A DNA stretch of 44,387 nt, taken from positions 1 through 44,387 of the forward strand of contig JAIRVZ010000106.1 in assembly GCA_031253625.1 (NCBI GenBank), written 5' to 3'. Below, in pieces: positions 1 through 8,310 of this stretch. Position numbers and translations under genes: made by a program. The stretch is from Dysgonamonadaceae bacterium (GTDB lineage: Bacteria; Bacteroidota; Bacteroidia; Bacteroidales; Azobacteroidaceae). Under the pieces are notes generated by a model. The model did not search any database and was not told where the DNA came from. It saw nothing but the letters and a program-made list of their open reading frames with translations. Numbering within the stretch: the stretch's first letter is position 1; each line of letters begins with the position of its first letter.

Positions 1-246
1 GCTAAGCTTTGTTAAATCGGTTATGTTATCCAAAGATACATTAGCTAATCTCAAGCCTCCGACATAGCCGGTTCCTTTATCGCTATGTAATTCTAACGCT
101 GCACCTTTGACGGGTTCGGTATCTTGTCCGATTTTTACCTGCGCGTGCAAGGAGGTTAAGGAAATTAAGGAAATTAAGGATGCCAATGACATTAATTTTC
201 TTAGATTCCTCAAGTTCTTTAAACTTGTTTTTTGAATAACTTTCAT
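1..246 (-). CDS. Secreted protein, N-terminal fragment
   Basis: Only the first 82 codons are in the window; the gene runs off the left edge. It starts at an ATG (246-244) and begins with a signal peptide ending near Leu-His-Ala-Gln, followed by a mature start with VKIGQDTEPVKGAALEL. That pattern (a VxIG..T.P..GA.L.L opening) is common in secreted Bacteroidetes surface proteins, but the family cannot be fixed from this piece. The signal peptide is odd: residues 8-34 repeat a three-residue pattern (SLK, NLR, NLR, KLM, SLA, SLI, SLI, SLT, SLH) because the DNA beneath is a 9-bp repeat array. A long structured leader and a -7 box lie upstream on the same strand. Confidence 0.6.
   Translation of the reverse strand, partial: MKVIQKTSLKNLRNLRKLMSLASLISLISLTSLHAQVKIGQDTEPVKGAALELHSDKGTGYVGGLRLANVSLDNITDLTKLS
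145..225 (-). repeat. 9-bp iterated array inside a signal peptide
   Basis: Read on the minus strand, nine consecutive 9-nt units follow one another in the reading frame, with the core TCCTTAATT and variants such as AACTTGAGG and AATCTAAGA. Leu sits at the middle of every unit. The unit resembles the AATCCTTAA-type units flanking the four-helix-bundle gene at 20996 and those coding a linker at 37021. Confidence 0.7.
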
Positions 247-321
247 AATCATTTTCTTCTTTTATTTTTAATTTATGTATTGTTGTTAATTATTAATTGT
301 CAACTGTCAATTATCAATTGT

Positions 322-459
322 AAAAAACTCCGGTGTTCCTTATCATACACATAAATAAAAAAGATAAAAAAGAAACTTTTTTCACAAAAAGTCTATTTGC
401 CGTATTTTCACAAATATGGACTGCCAAATTTCTTGACAATGAAAAAGGAAACACCGGAG
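322..459 (-). promoter_or_regulatory. Candidate structured leader or attenuator upstream of the secreted-protein gene
   Basis: On the minus strand CTCCGGTGTTTCC (459-447) can pair with GGAACACCGGAG (339-328), with one bulge, and the second arm is followed directly by six T residues (327-322), as in an intrinsic terminator. The 107-nt loop holds a further perfect 7-bp hairpin (ACTTTTT/AAAAAGT, 375-392) and a weaker one around 397-430. The element lies between a -7 box (522-515) and the ATG at 246, so it could act as an attenuator. I know no family name for it. The rest of 247-678 holds period-7 AATTGTC-like iterations at about 295-320 and a repeat fragment at 610-672. Confidence 0.4.
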
Positions 460-514
460 ATAATAAATTATTATAATTTCAAATCAGTTTAGCATGTGTA
501 TAAATAACACGGTA

Positions 515-522
515 CAAAAATA
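515..522 (-). promoter_or_regulatory. Bacteroidetes -7 box (TATTTTTG)
   Basis: The minus strand reads TATTTTTG, matching the TAnnTTTG consensus. It is about 270 nt upstream of the secreted-protein start at 246 and would give a transcript that includes the structured leader. Confidence 0.4.
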
Positions 523-609
523 AAACGGATGTTTTAAAACGATAGGAAAAAACTACCTTAAAATGGGAAAATTCTCCATTTTCCTAAAGGTCAGCAAGTT
601 GCAATGGCG

Positions 610-672
610 AAATAACGGGAGGTTTCTCGCTATGCTCGAAACAACGTTCGGCATTAGCCAAATGACAGCCGG
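610..672. repeat. Dispersed repeat fragment
   Basis: Non-coding sequence just past the end of the TPR/AraC regulator. It contains TCGGCATTAGCCAA (648-661), which recurs exactly at 30428-30441 inside another repeat composite, plus a stretch reading TTTCTCGCTATGCTCGAAAC that resembles a dispersed Bacteroidetes repeat from memory. The shared 14-mer is seen directly; family membership is inferred. Confidence 0.45.
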
Positions 673-678
673 TTGTAT

Positions 679-2478
679 TTAGTTTTCTCCGGTGGAAATG
701 TCACCTTTTTGTATTGAATTTCGGTAATCTTTGGGAGTCATGTTGTATTTGGCATTGAATTGATTTCGGAAAGTGCGCGCTGTTCCAAAACCCGCTATGT
801 CGGAGATTTCTTCTATCGACAAGTCGGATTGTTCGAGCAGCTGTATGGCATCTTTCAGGCGAAGGAAGTTGATGTAATCTTTGAATGGCATTTTGAAACA
901 GTATTTAAAAGCTTCGGGAAATACACCTTTGTTTGTGCCCAAAATTTCAATCACAAGTTCTTGGGTAAGGGCAGGGTTACGATAAATCTTGTCTATAAGC
1001 AAGAGGTCGCGGATGGCAGCACACAATTTATCTATGCGGCTTTCGATACACAAATCATTATCGACCGGTTCCGATTTTTCCGGTTCGGGTGCAAAAGAAG
1101 TTTTGTTGATCATCTCATTGATTTGTTCTTCTTGTAATGTCGTTAATTCTTTGATTTCTTGTGCGAGTGTGCGGTTCTTTTTGGTAATTTTCCGGCTGTA
1201 ATGTATCCATACTCCGAGTAAAATTACCAACAAAATGCAGCTACCGATGGCAAAAAGCAAATAGTTGTGTAGGTATTCTTCTCTTGCAATGTGTTTATCT
1301 ACTTCGTATTGGGTACGGATTTCGTCTAATTGGGCATTATTCTTCAATAGGCGAAGAGAATCACTCATCTGAAATGCTCTGTCAAAAACCAAATATGTTT
1401 CTTCCATGCGTCCCATTTTGCTTAATATGCGCACTTTTTCTTTTAGTAAGTGAGCCACTTCATTTAATTCTCCGATATTAGCACTTTGGTCAACATGTTT
1501 ATCGATCCAATCAATGGCACTATCGTAGTCTTTGCGTTTCTCACAAATTTTGGATTTGATATTCCACACAGTGCGTAACCCCAATGGAGTGATGTTTTTA
1601 AGTTCTATGGAATCGCAATATAACTCGGCTTCGTCGTATTTTTCTTTGGCGATTTCAGCTAAGGCACAGAAATTATAATAATATATTAAACAAGGATCAG
1701 AATGCCCGAAAATTTTTTCAGAGGCAATCAGATGTTTTTTCCAAACAGGCATTAGAGCAAGTAACTCGTTTAGTTTCTTTTGATCAATCAAAGAATTTGC
1801 TAATCCATTGTATCCAGCTGATGCCAAGTGATAATTAGCAGACTGGTCAGGTTCTTCTTTAATCAGTTCTAATGCATTTTTTATTGTTTCTTTGTAGTAT
1901 TTTTCGGCATCTTTGTTACGCTCTTCCCCAATGTACATATGTGCCATTAGCAAGGTGGCTCGAGTTATTCCATATAAATAGTTTTCTTGTTTGGCTTCTG
2001 CATACATTTGTTTGATTCCTTCTATTGTCTGTTCGAGATTACTATTTGTTGATAATATAATCAACAGAGACTCATAGGCATCATAATATCTTTTAGGGAA
2101 ACCATTTTTCTTAAAGATGGGCATATATTCGTTTGCTTTTCGCTTATACTCCTCGTCTCTTAAAGAATTCCACAAAAAAGAAAGTTCCACCTCGCAAGCT
2201 ATAGTTTCGTATTCTTTGTTTTGCTGTTTGCGTGCTTCGCGGAGAAAGTCGTTTGCATATTGCAACATTAAATCAACTTCTTCATCCGGAAATTGTAGGA
2301 ATGCCAATTCTTTGTATGTTTTTAACCTTTCCTCGCCTTGTGTCGATGCAATTACTTTTAGGAGCGAATCTTTTTTATGTAGAAAATTGTTATTTTGCCC
2401 GTGAATAGTTGTTGCTGATATGAAACAAATAAATAGGCAAGATAACCCTCGCGTAAAAAATCGGGTAGTAAGTTTCAT
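679..2478 (-). CDS. Membrane-anchored TPR protein with AraC-type DNA-binding domain
   Basis: A 599-residue sensor-regulator. It has a signal peptide (cleavage near IHGQ, residue 28), a long helical TPR-like extracytoplasmic region, one transmembrane helix at about 402-424, a coiled-coil linker with LAQEIKELTTLQEEQ, and a C-terminal AraC-family helix-turn-helix at about 490-590 (SIEEISDIAGFGTARTFRNQF then YNMTPKDYR). This architecture is the Bacteroidetes type in which a periplasmic TPR sensor drives a cytosolic AraC domain without a kinase. It has its own -7 box 24 nt upstream of the start, so it is probably transcribed apart from the sigma/FecR genes that precede it. Target and ligand are unknown. 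Confidence 0.85.
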   Translation of the reverse strand: MKLTTRFFTRGLSCLFICFISATTIHGQNNNFLHKKDSLLKVIASTQGEERLKTYKELAFLQFPDEEVDLMLQYANDFLREARKQQNKEYETIACEVELSFLWNSLRDEEYKRKANEYMPIFKKNGFPKRYYDAYESLLIILSTNSNLEQTIEGIKQMYAEAKQENYLYGITRATLLMAHMYIGEERNKDAEKYYKETIKNALELIKEEPDQSANYHLASAGYNGLANSLIDQKKLNELLALMPVWKKHLIASEKIFGHSDPCLIYYYNFCALAEIAKEKYDEAELYCDSIELKNITPLGLRTVWNIKSKICEKRKDYDSAIDWIDKHVDQSANIGELNEVAHLLKEKVRILSKMGRMEETYLVFDRAFQMSDSLRLLKNNAQLDEIRTQYEVDKHIAREEYLHNYLLFAIGSCILLVILLGVWIHYSRKITKKNRTLAQEIKELTTLQEEQINEMINKTSFAPEPEKSEPVDNDLCIESRIDKLCAAIRDLLLIDKIYRNPALTQELVIEILGTNKGVFPEAFKYCFKMPFKDYINFLRLKDAIQLLEQSDLSIEEISDIAGFGTARTFRNQFNAKYNMTPKDYRNSIQKGDISTGEN

Positions 2479-2501
2479 TTTGTTATCACTTATGTGTGAT
2501 G

Positions 2502-2509
2502 CAAAGATA
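2502..2509 (-). promoter_or_regulatory. Bacteroidetes -7 box (TATCTTTG)
   Basis: Minus-strand TATCTTTG lies 24 nt before the ATG of the TPR/AraC regulator (2478) and matches TAnnTTTG. Confidence 0.6.
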
Positions 2510-2550
2510 GTAAAAAAGTTTGGTTGGGCAATCAGTTATTCTTAATCAAA

Positions 2551-4173
2551 TTACTCGATTTCTTCAATTTTGGATGATATTTGGCTGATGGCTTCGTTTA
2601 ACCGTTCTTCCGGAAGTATAATATTGAAATCATCCCAGAAGTGATTGTCGTATTGAAATGTTGTTTCGGAAAATATTTTGTGTGTCATAATACTTTCCTT
2701 GCGAGGAAATCTTTTTACGTCTGTCGTATCGATTTTACAAACTACCATCTCAAAAAAAGTATGGATGGATTTGGAGGGTTGAAGAAAAGCATTCTTCTTT
2801 TTAATTTTGAAAGTCAAATCTCCCCGAAGGTGATTTAAGTAGTACTTTCCGTTCCAATATTTGTAATGCACATAATAGTTTGCGTTTTCCGGCTTAATAT
2901 CAACACCTCTAGGTTTTTTGAGTACAAGTGTGCCGGTCGCTTTATCTATGTATTGTGGATTGATTTCAAAATGGGCGACTAATAATGCGCTGTTGTTTGC
3001 ATCGATGTAGAGTTTTCCTTTATAAAGCGGTTCTTGGATTCCGGTTTTTTGCTCAAACTCAATTACATGTGCCAAGCCGGAATCAGTTACCGTCATGTCT
3101 ATTTTGGTATAGTTAAAAGGATTTTCGCCGTTGAAATCAAGAAAATCAGGAAGATGTTTCATAATATCCAAGTGTAACGATGCATCAATCCCGGCTCTCA
3201 TTTTCAGGATAATGGAATCTTTTTCGTCGCTATTACTTATTTTTCTCATTTTTAATAGCTTGACTTGGTCTTCGGCAGATGAATCGAAACCTGTTTTATG
3301 AATTTGAATGACTGCCTCGGTCAGACTAACGATTGAATTTTTCCTCTCCACTCCTTCGCGATAAAATCCGGTGAAATGAACGGGTTCGGTCTGACAATTA
3401 ACAGATCGTGCGTTAATCATTTCTCGCACAATTTTTTGCGGATTGACTAACCCGACAATAACTTCTTGCAGGGGAACCATTTTGGTTTGCAAGTAAATAT
3501 CGATCGTACTGTTCAAAAATAATCCCACAGGAATAATTTGCTGGTTATAGCCAACATGAGAAATTTGAATATTTCGAATCGTATCGGATTGAGGTATTTT
3601 GAGCATAAACTCGCCCGATTGATTGGAAACAGTTCCGATTCCGGAATTTTCGAGACTGGCAGAAACATAAGGAACCGGCTCTTTGGTGTGAGCGTCTCTT
3701 ACAATAGCCTTTGCGACAATAAAATTCGAACTGTCTTTTTTTATTACCGGTATCGCTTTTTCACTGACGGAGATAGATATTTCTTTCTTATACAGAAGAA
3801 TATGCCGGTCGATTACCTTGATTTGTATATTCGGATTTTGGGTAATCAGATAAATGGATTGTCTCACGGAATGCGTTCCTCCGGGAAATTTGACTTTTTT
3901 CTCATTGTTAACGATGTCGCTATCGTAGATGAAAAAGAATCCGGTGAGGTCGGAAATCCGGTTGAGTAATTCGTAGGTTGTTTCTTTGGTCTTAGGCAAT
4001 CGTATTTCTCGATCGAGAATCTCTGTTGCGCTTGTCGAAAAACAATAGCAAAAGAGAAACGTCATTGCGAGGGCGGTGGTCCGAAGCAATCCAATAAAAA
4101 TCAATATAGATTGCCTCGTGCCTCGCAATGACGAACTCTTGCAGTTCGCAGTGACGGGAATAAACGCTTTCAT
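2551..4173 (-). CDS. STN-CarboxypepD_reg surface protein
   Basis: 540 residues. After the signal region there is an STN (secretin/TonB short N-terminal) domain at about 57-128, then a carboxypeptidase-regulatory-like domain at about 152-225 (AHTKEPVPYVSASLENSGIGT, then SHVGYNQQ), then a region homologous to the protein at 6093-7352 (FTGFYREGVER here, LTGFYRETVQK there). STN domains receive signals in FecR/ECF circuits, and this gene overlaps the FecR gene by 4 nt (ATGA), so it is probably the outer-membrane input of that circuit. Residues 10-36 are encoded by a dispersed palindromic repeat and contain SLRGTRQS. An alternative start is Met37 (4065), which still leaves a short hydrophobic leader. 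Confidence 0.7.
   Translation of the reverse strand: MKAFIPVTANCKSSSLRGTRQSILIFIGLLRTTALAMTFLFCYCFSTSATEILDREIRLPKTKETTYELLNRISDLTGFFFIYDSDIVNNEKKVKFPGGTHSVRQSIYLITQNPNIQIKVIDRHILLYKKEISISVSEKAIPVIKKDSSNFIVAKAIVRDAHTKEPVPYVSASLENSGIGTVSNQSGEFMLKIPQSDTIRNIQISHVGYNQQIIPVGLFLNSTIDIYLQTKMVPLQEVIVGLVNPQKIVREMINARSVNCQTEPVHFTGFYREGVERKNSIVSLTEAVIQIHKTGFDSSAEDQVKLLKMRKISNSDEKDSIILKMRAGIDASLHLDIMKHLPDFLDFNGENPFNYTKIDMTVTDSGLAHVIEFEQKTGIQEPLYKGKLYIDANNSALLVAHFEINPQYIDKATGTLVLKKPRGVDIKPENANYYVHYKYWNGKYYLNHLRGDLTFKIKKKNAFLQPSKSIHTFFEMVVCKIDTTDVKRFPRKESIMTHKIFSETTFQYDNHFWDDFNIILPEERLNEAISQISSKIEEIE
4060..4133. repeat. CGTCATTGCGAGG palindromic repeat inside a coding sequence
   Basis: An imperfect inverted repeat: CGTCATTGCGAGG at the left end and CCTCGCAATGACG at the right, with GAAGCAATC and GATTGC as inner pairs. 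It resembles the widespread CGTCATTGCGAG element seen in many bacterial genomes. It lies in frame in the signal-peptide region of the STN protein. A small GAACT/AGTTC hairpin follows at 4134-4148. Confidence 0.75.
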
Positions 4174-5021
4174 TTTCTAATAAAAATGGTATCTTGTTTA
4201 TTTATTTGTTTCAGGTTTAATGCACTACAGATTAATTCCATCATGTTTTCTACGGAATTATTTTCAAAAGCGACAGTCAACGTTCTGTTATTTAATGATT
4301 CATCAGCGATTATCGTTGGTGTTCCGTAGGCAATATTGATGGCGCGAACAATATTATTCAGCTTTTCATCTTTAAAGCACATCTTATCGGTATAACGATC
4401 GAATATACGGAAATTCGTGATGCCGGACTTGTTCAACCCGCTTTTATTTAACTGAACAGTTTCTCCGGCTACTACCGGGATGCGAGTTTGATTATTTTTA
4501 GAATGAACATTTACTTTTCCTTCTTTTACCAAAAGTTCAAACGAGTTGTCGAGAGAAGATTGAACCGCGAAAACTGTTCCTACGACTTCAACTGTTATTC
4601 CGTTGGCTTCAACAATAAAAGGACGGTTTGCATCTTTCGTTACACAAAATAAAGCATCTCCATTTAATTCTACTTTTCGTTGATCCTCTTCAAAAGCGGC
4701 TGGATAGGAAATTGATGCATTGGCTGACAAATAGACTGTTGAACCATCTTCGAGCGTGACAACCAATACACCTGAACTTTCCGTATTTTGCAGGGATAGC
4801 AGCGAATCATCGTTTCTGCTGTGAAGTATATTGAAAATGGAGACCATAAATCCCAAAATAGTTGCTGCCGCAGCTACCCGTCGAAAAATCATTTTTCGTT
4901 TTTGAAGTGACAAATATTTTACTTCATCGGGCAATAGCTGCTCTTCTTCCAATCGGGCATGAAGGGTATTCCATGCTTTATCCACATCAATTGGGAATGT
5001 ATTTTCTTTGTTTTGTTTCAT
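4170..5021 (-). CDS. FecR-family anti-sigma factor
   Basis: 283 residues with a cytosolic N-terminus, one transmembrane segment at about 50-67 (VAAAATILGFMVSIFN), a periplasmic FecR domain (VVTLEDGSTVYLSANASISYP, then VEVVGTVFAV) and a C-terminal DUF4974-like STN-partner domain (NIAYGTPTIIADESL, then LTVAFENN). It should hold the adjacent ECF sigma factor inactive and release it when the STN-domain protein signals. Both ends overlap neighbours by 4 nt (sigma factor upstream, STN protein downstream), a sign of translational coupling. Confidence 0.9.
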   Translation of the reverse strand: MKQNKENTFPIDVDKAWNTLHARLEEEQLLPDEVKYLSLQKRKMIFRRVAAAATILGFMVSIFNILHSRNDDSLLSLQNTESSGVLVVTLEDGSTVYLSANASISYPAAFEEDQRKVELNGDALFCVTKDANRPFIVEANGITVEVVGTVFAVQSSLDNSFELLVKEGKVNVHSKNNQTRIPVVAGETVQLNKSGLNKSGITNFRIFDRYTDKMCFKDEKLNNIVRAINIAYGTPTIIADESLNNRTLTVAFENNSVENMMELICSALNLKQINKQDTIFIRK

Positions 5022-5566
5022 GCGTTTGAATTCTTGAGTTGTATTCGACTTCGTAATTCCCGAAGGACTTTACTGATTTCTGCCTCAACTGTTTTTATTG
5101 AAATATCGAGTTCCTGTGCAATTTCGTTATATTTTTTTCCTTCCAAGCGATTCATACGGAATATTTTTTGCCGACGTTCAGGTAAAAGACAAAGCGTTTC
5201 CTCGATTTGTTGTTCTAATTCTTTATATTCCAATTCCTCCTGAGGAGTAGAAGTTTCTATGTTTGCATTTTCGATGTGCATTTTCCGGTAGGTATCCCGT
5301 ACCTTTTCTTGCTCAAGATATTGAAGTGATTTGTTTTTGACGGAGCGATACAAATATCCGTTTACCGATGTGAAGATTTGCAAGTTTTCTTTTTCTTTCC
5401 AAAGAACATAAAACAAATCCTGTACGATTTCTTCTGCAGTTTCCATACCTCCAACAAATTGGTATGCGTAACGGCACAAAGGCTCGTAATACGATCGGAA
5501 AAGGGTTTCAAATGCCTTGATGTCTCCTTCTTTAATCTGCTTAAATACCAATAAGCTAACTGTCAT
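5018..5566 (-). CDS. ECF RNA polymerase sigma-70 factor
   Basis: 182 residues. Region 2 spans about 12-75 (FRSYYEPLCRYAYQF, then AEEIVQDLFYVLWKEK) and region 4 about 120-178 (LPERRQKIFRMNRLEGKKY, then EIAQELDISIKTVEAEI). This is the size and motif order of the Bacteroidetes ECF group that pairs with FecR. It overlaps the FecR gene by 4 nt and sits 17 nt after the Tat-signal protein gene. Targets probably include this locus itself, which is inference. Confidence 0.93.
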   Translation of the reverse strand: MTVSLLVFKQIKEGDIKAFETLFRSYYEPLCRYAYQFVGGMETAEEIVQDLFYVLWKEKENLQIFTSVNGYLYRSVKNKSLQYLEQEKVRDTYRKMHIENANIETSTPQEELEYKELEQQIEETLCLLPERRQKIFRMNRLEGKKYNEIAQELDISIKTVEAEISKVLRELRSRIQLKNSNA

Positions 5567-5583
5567 CGGCGTTTTTGTCGTTT

Positions 5584-6087
5584 TTATTCATCAATACGCT
5601 CTATTTTAAAAATAACAGGACGGGTTCCGTCAACACAACTTACAATCATTACTTTTTCATCTTTTGTCCAACCTCTCAGCAACGAACCACCTTGTAATGC
5701 TGCATACACAAACTTACCAACAGCATCCCAAGCATAGGAGCAAAACGATTGCCCATTAAGCATCTTCCAATAATTTTCCTCATCTACAATCCACTCTTGT
5801 CCTTCTTCAAAAAGGTCGCATTTACCGGCTTTGGGATAAGCCAAATATTCAGCTTGTAAGTCTTCATACAATTCCCTTCTTAAAACAGTAATTTTACATT
5901 TATGCCTTTTCTCTGCCGTAGTTGATTCATTTTGAATAGCTGTTATTGAATTGTCTGAAGCTTTCAGTAACGAACCGGTTCCGAAAACTGCCGCAGCTCC
6001 CAATAATGAAGATTTTACAAACTTCCGTCGTCCACAACCTGTAAAGACTTGCTCCTCGTTTGTTTCATTGCTTTGTGTCGATTTCAT
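5584..6087 (-). CDS. Tat-signal TIGR04076-family protein
   Basis: 167 residues. The N-terminus carries a twin-arginine motif (GRRKFVKSSLLGAAAVFG, residues 19-36), so export folded via Tat is predicted. The rest (CKITVLRRELYEDL, then CDLFEEGQEWIVD, then GTRPVIFKIERI) matches my memory of the TIGR04076 family, small proteins of unknown role that often sit near redox genes and are usually cytosolic. The leader makes this member unusual. It lies 5 nt after the CarboxypepD_reg gene and 17 nt before the sigma gene. Confidence 0.7.
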   Translation of the reverse strand: MKSTQSNETNEEQVFTGCGRRKFVKSSLLGAAAVFGTGSLLKASDNSITAIQNESTTAEKRHKCKITVLRRELYEDLQAEYLAYPKAGKCDLFEEGQEWIVDEENYWKMLNGQSFCSYAWDAVGKFVYAALQGGSLLRGWTKDEKVMIVSCVDGTRPVIFKIERIDE

Positions 6088-6092
6088 ATTTT

Positions 6093-7352
6093 CTACTTGT
6101 GTTCTTTTTTCAATTTATTAACTGCTGATTCTAATGATTCGGTAGGCTCGATAATGTTGTATGTTCCCCAAAAATTGTCATCATAAAAGCTCATTACTTT
6201 ATCGCTTAGCGATTCGTATTTATTGAACGAATCTTTGCGGGGGATATTGCTTACCGCATCTTCTTTACATTCTGTTACAACCATTTCGTTCAACATTGTA
6301 TAGTTGGTTGCAAATAATCTGCGTTTCCAGTCGCATTTGAATTTCACTTCATTGCGAATATAGTTCAGATAACTTTTTCCGTCGCGTTGTTTATAAGAAA
6401 CGATAAAGGACATTTCTTCTGGTCTGAAACGAAGTCCGGCCGGTTTTTTGCGCAAGATAGATTCTGTAGCTTTAATCCGGTCTCTCATATCCAAATGAAA
6501 TTCCGCACGGGTAAAAGCCAAAGTTTCTTTGTCGATGTATAAAGTTCCTAAATACAAGGGATAATGTAAATCTACTACCGGAGTAAAAGATACTACATAT
6601 TGTTGACGATTATCTAAAAATTCGGAATTTTCCATTTTGAAAATAAAGTTCGATAATGATTCTTCGTCGAGTAATATGTCGGGATTTTTTACAATATCGG
6701 CATAAATAGCTAAGTTTGGTCCACCCTGCAATTTCACGGCTAATGTGTCGCTGGATTTGGTGGTTAGCAATTCCCGGCCTTTGAGGATTTGCACCCGGTC
6801 GGAGGTTGCATTTCCTGCGTATGAGTTTTTATACATATCGATAACTGCCTCTGAAATATTGATGAATTTGTTTCCTTTTTGTACGGTTTCGCGATAAAAT
6901 CCGGTCAACATATTGGGTTTGTTACTGTAATTTTTATCCACTCGCCTTATTGCCTCCCGCACTAAGCTTTCGGGATTTTCCCAACTCTTAACAACAACTT
7001 CTTTTAATTGTTTTTCGTTTGGATTCATGTAGAATGTTTGGCCAGATAAATTTTTCCCATCGATAGGAATGCGAGTACTGAAATAACCGATTCGAGAAAA
7101 TTCGATTTCTTTCGCTTGAATAGAATCTTTGACTTTAAGTGTAAATGCTCCTTCTTCATTTGTGATGCCGCTCAGATTAGTTCCTGATACAGTGATGTTT
7201 ACATATTCCAACTTTTTGTTGTTCGATTTATCTTTTACCACTCCGCTGATAGTAAAAAACTTTTCATCGTTTTGAGCAAATACGTTTGTAATTCCCGAAA
7301 ACAATAAAAAGAACAAGGTTGCGATACCGATTTGTTTAATACGTGTTTCCAT
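6093..7352 (-). CDS. CarboxypepD_reg-domain secreted protein, paralogue of the STN protein
   Basis: 419 residues with a signal peptide ending at about residue 26 (NVFAQN), a carboxypeptidase-regulatory-like beta-sandwich at about 33-110 (ISGVVKDKSNNKKLEYVNITV, then FSRIGYFSTR), and a C-terminal region paralogous to that of 2551-4173 but without the STN domain. The shared parts include NPESLVREAIRR / NPQKIVREMINA, GFYRE and the ending FWGTYNIIEP / FWDDFNIILP. It is the first gene of the run leading into the sigma/FecR genes and may be a structural or ligand-binding surface partner. No clear -7 box was found upstream. Confidence 0.7.
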   Translation of the reverse strand: METRIKQIGIATLFFLLFSGITNVFAQNDEKFFTISGVVKDKSNNKKLEYVNITVSGTNLSGITNEEGAFTLKVKDSIQAKEIEFSRIGYFSTRIPIDGKNLSGQTFYMNPNEKQLKEVVVKSWENPESLVREAIRRVDKNYSNKPNMLTGFYRETVQKGNKFINISEAVIDMYKNSYAGNATSDRVQILKGRELLTTKSSDTLAVKLQGGPNLAIYADIVKNPDILLDEESLSNFIFKMENSEFLDNRQQYVVSFTPVVDLHYPLYLGTLYIDKETLAFTRAEFHLDMRDRIKATESILRKKPAGLRFRPEEMSFIVSYKQRDGKSYLNYIRNEVKFKCDWKRRLFATNYTMLNEMVVTECKEDAVSNIPRKDSFNKYESLSDKVMSFYDDNFWGTYNIIEPTESLESAVNKLKKEHK

Positions 7353-7455
7353 TTCTTTATTTGTTTTAATTGTAAATAATATTTCTGTTACTATTCCTTC
7401 GACCGGTCAGCAACGAAATACCCTATAAAGATTTTGAAAATTTATGTTAAATGTT

Positions 7456-8307
7456 TTATATCTCTTTTATCATTTCAAATTGTTTCCCTGTTATATCTAT
7501 ATTTTTTGCTTTCAGGAAATGGGTAATTGAATCGCACGAAATGTCTGTATTTACAACTTTAATGGCATCATTTTTATTCAATTTGATGATTTTGTTAAAT
7601 AATAATGTTGCGATTCCTTTTCCTCTGTTTTGTTTGTCGACCGCGATTTGAGTAATATCTCCGGAGGTGGGTTCAAAAACGCAATATCCTATGAGTTGTT
7701 CGCCAATAAATGCTCCCAAGCTAACAAAGTCTTCGCGTGTTCTTTTAATGGATTCAAAACTATTTTGCCATGAAGGATAAAAATCCCAAAAATCCGGAAT
7801 AGAATTGAATTTTTCGATGTCGATTTGCTTAATTGAGCAAGAAATATCTGAGATTTTTGTTTCGTTTTTGATTGCTCCATTTTTCTGTATGAAATAATTG
7901 AATTCACGGGTTGTTTCAAATCCAAGATTTTTATAGACAAAAATAGCTTTTGTATTGTGTTGCAATACTTCTAACAGGTATTGTTTAATATTCGCCTCTC
8001 TTAAGTATGGGATGGAATACTCGAAAATTTTTGTGGCTAAACCTTTCCCTCTGTAATCTTTCAAAGTGCCTGTTCCGGTATCGTAAGCCGTTGGCATTCC
8101 GTTGAAATTTCCAATTCCATTAAGCGTAAAAGCGACAATTTCATTCTCGTCAAATGCGGCAAAAGACAAATTAGGATTAAATCCTCGTCTTTTTAACATG
8201 GTTTGAAGTTGCTCCTTGTTTAATTGAACTTCATAATCGGCAAAAGCTTGATTGAATGCCTTGAATATCGTATCGAAAGTTATTTTGCTAAGTGATTTTA
8301 TTTCCAT
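7456..8307 (-). CDS. Two-domain GNAT N-acetyltransferase
   Basis: 283 residues with two GNAT folds. The first has its acetyl-CoA motif at YRGKGLATKIFEYS (about residue 90) followed by NTKAIFVYKNLGFET; the second has ITQIAVDKQNRGKGIATLLF near residue 235. Both contain the R/Q-x-x-G-x-G/A loop that binds acetyl-CoA. The acceptor is not predictable. It starts 3 nt after the stop of the QueG-like gene, so the two are likely co-transcribed from the -7 box at 9041-9034. Confidence 0.8.
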   Translation of the reverse strand: MEIKSLSKITFDTIFKAFNQAFADYEVQLNKEQLQTMLKRRGFNPNLSFAAFDENEIVAFTLNGIGNFNGMPTAYDTGTGTLKDYRGKGLATKIFEYSIPYLREANIKQYLLEVLQHNTKAIFVYKNLGFETTREFNYFIQKNGAIKNETKISDISCSIKQIDIEKFNSIPDFWDFYPSWQNSFESIKRTREDFVSLGAFIGEQLIGYCVFEPTSGDITQIAVDKQNRGKGIATLLFNKIIKLNKNDAIKVVNTDISCDSITHFLKAKNIDITGKQFEMIKEI

Positions 8308-8310
8308 TTG

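Noticed and set aside
760-1137. Plus-strand open frame inside the TPR/AraC regulator
   Set aside because: It lies antisense to a well-supported gene and encodes no recognisable domain; similar antisense frames elsewhere were left out for the same reason.
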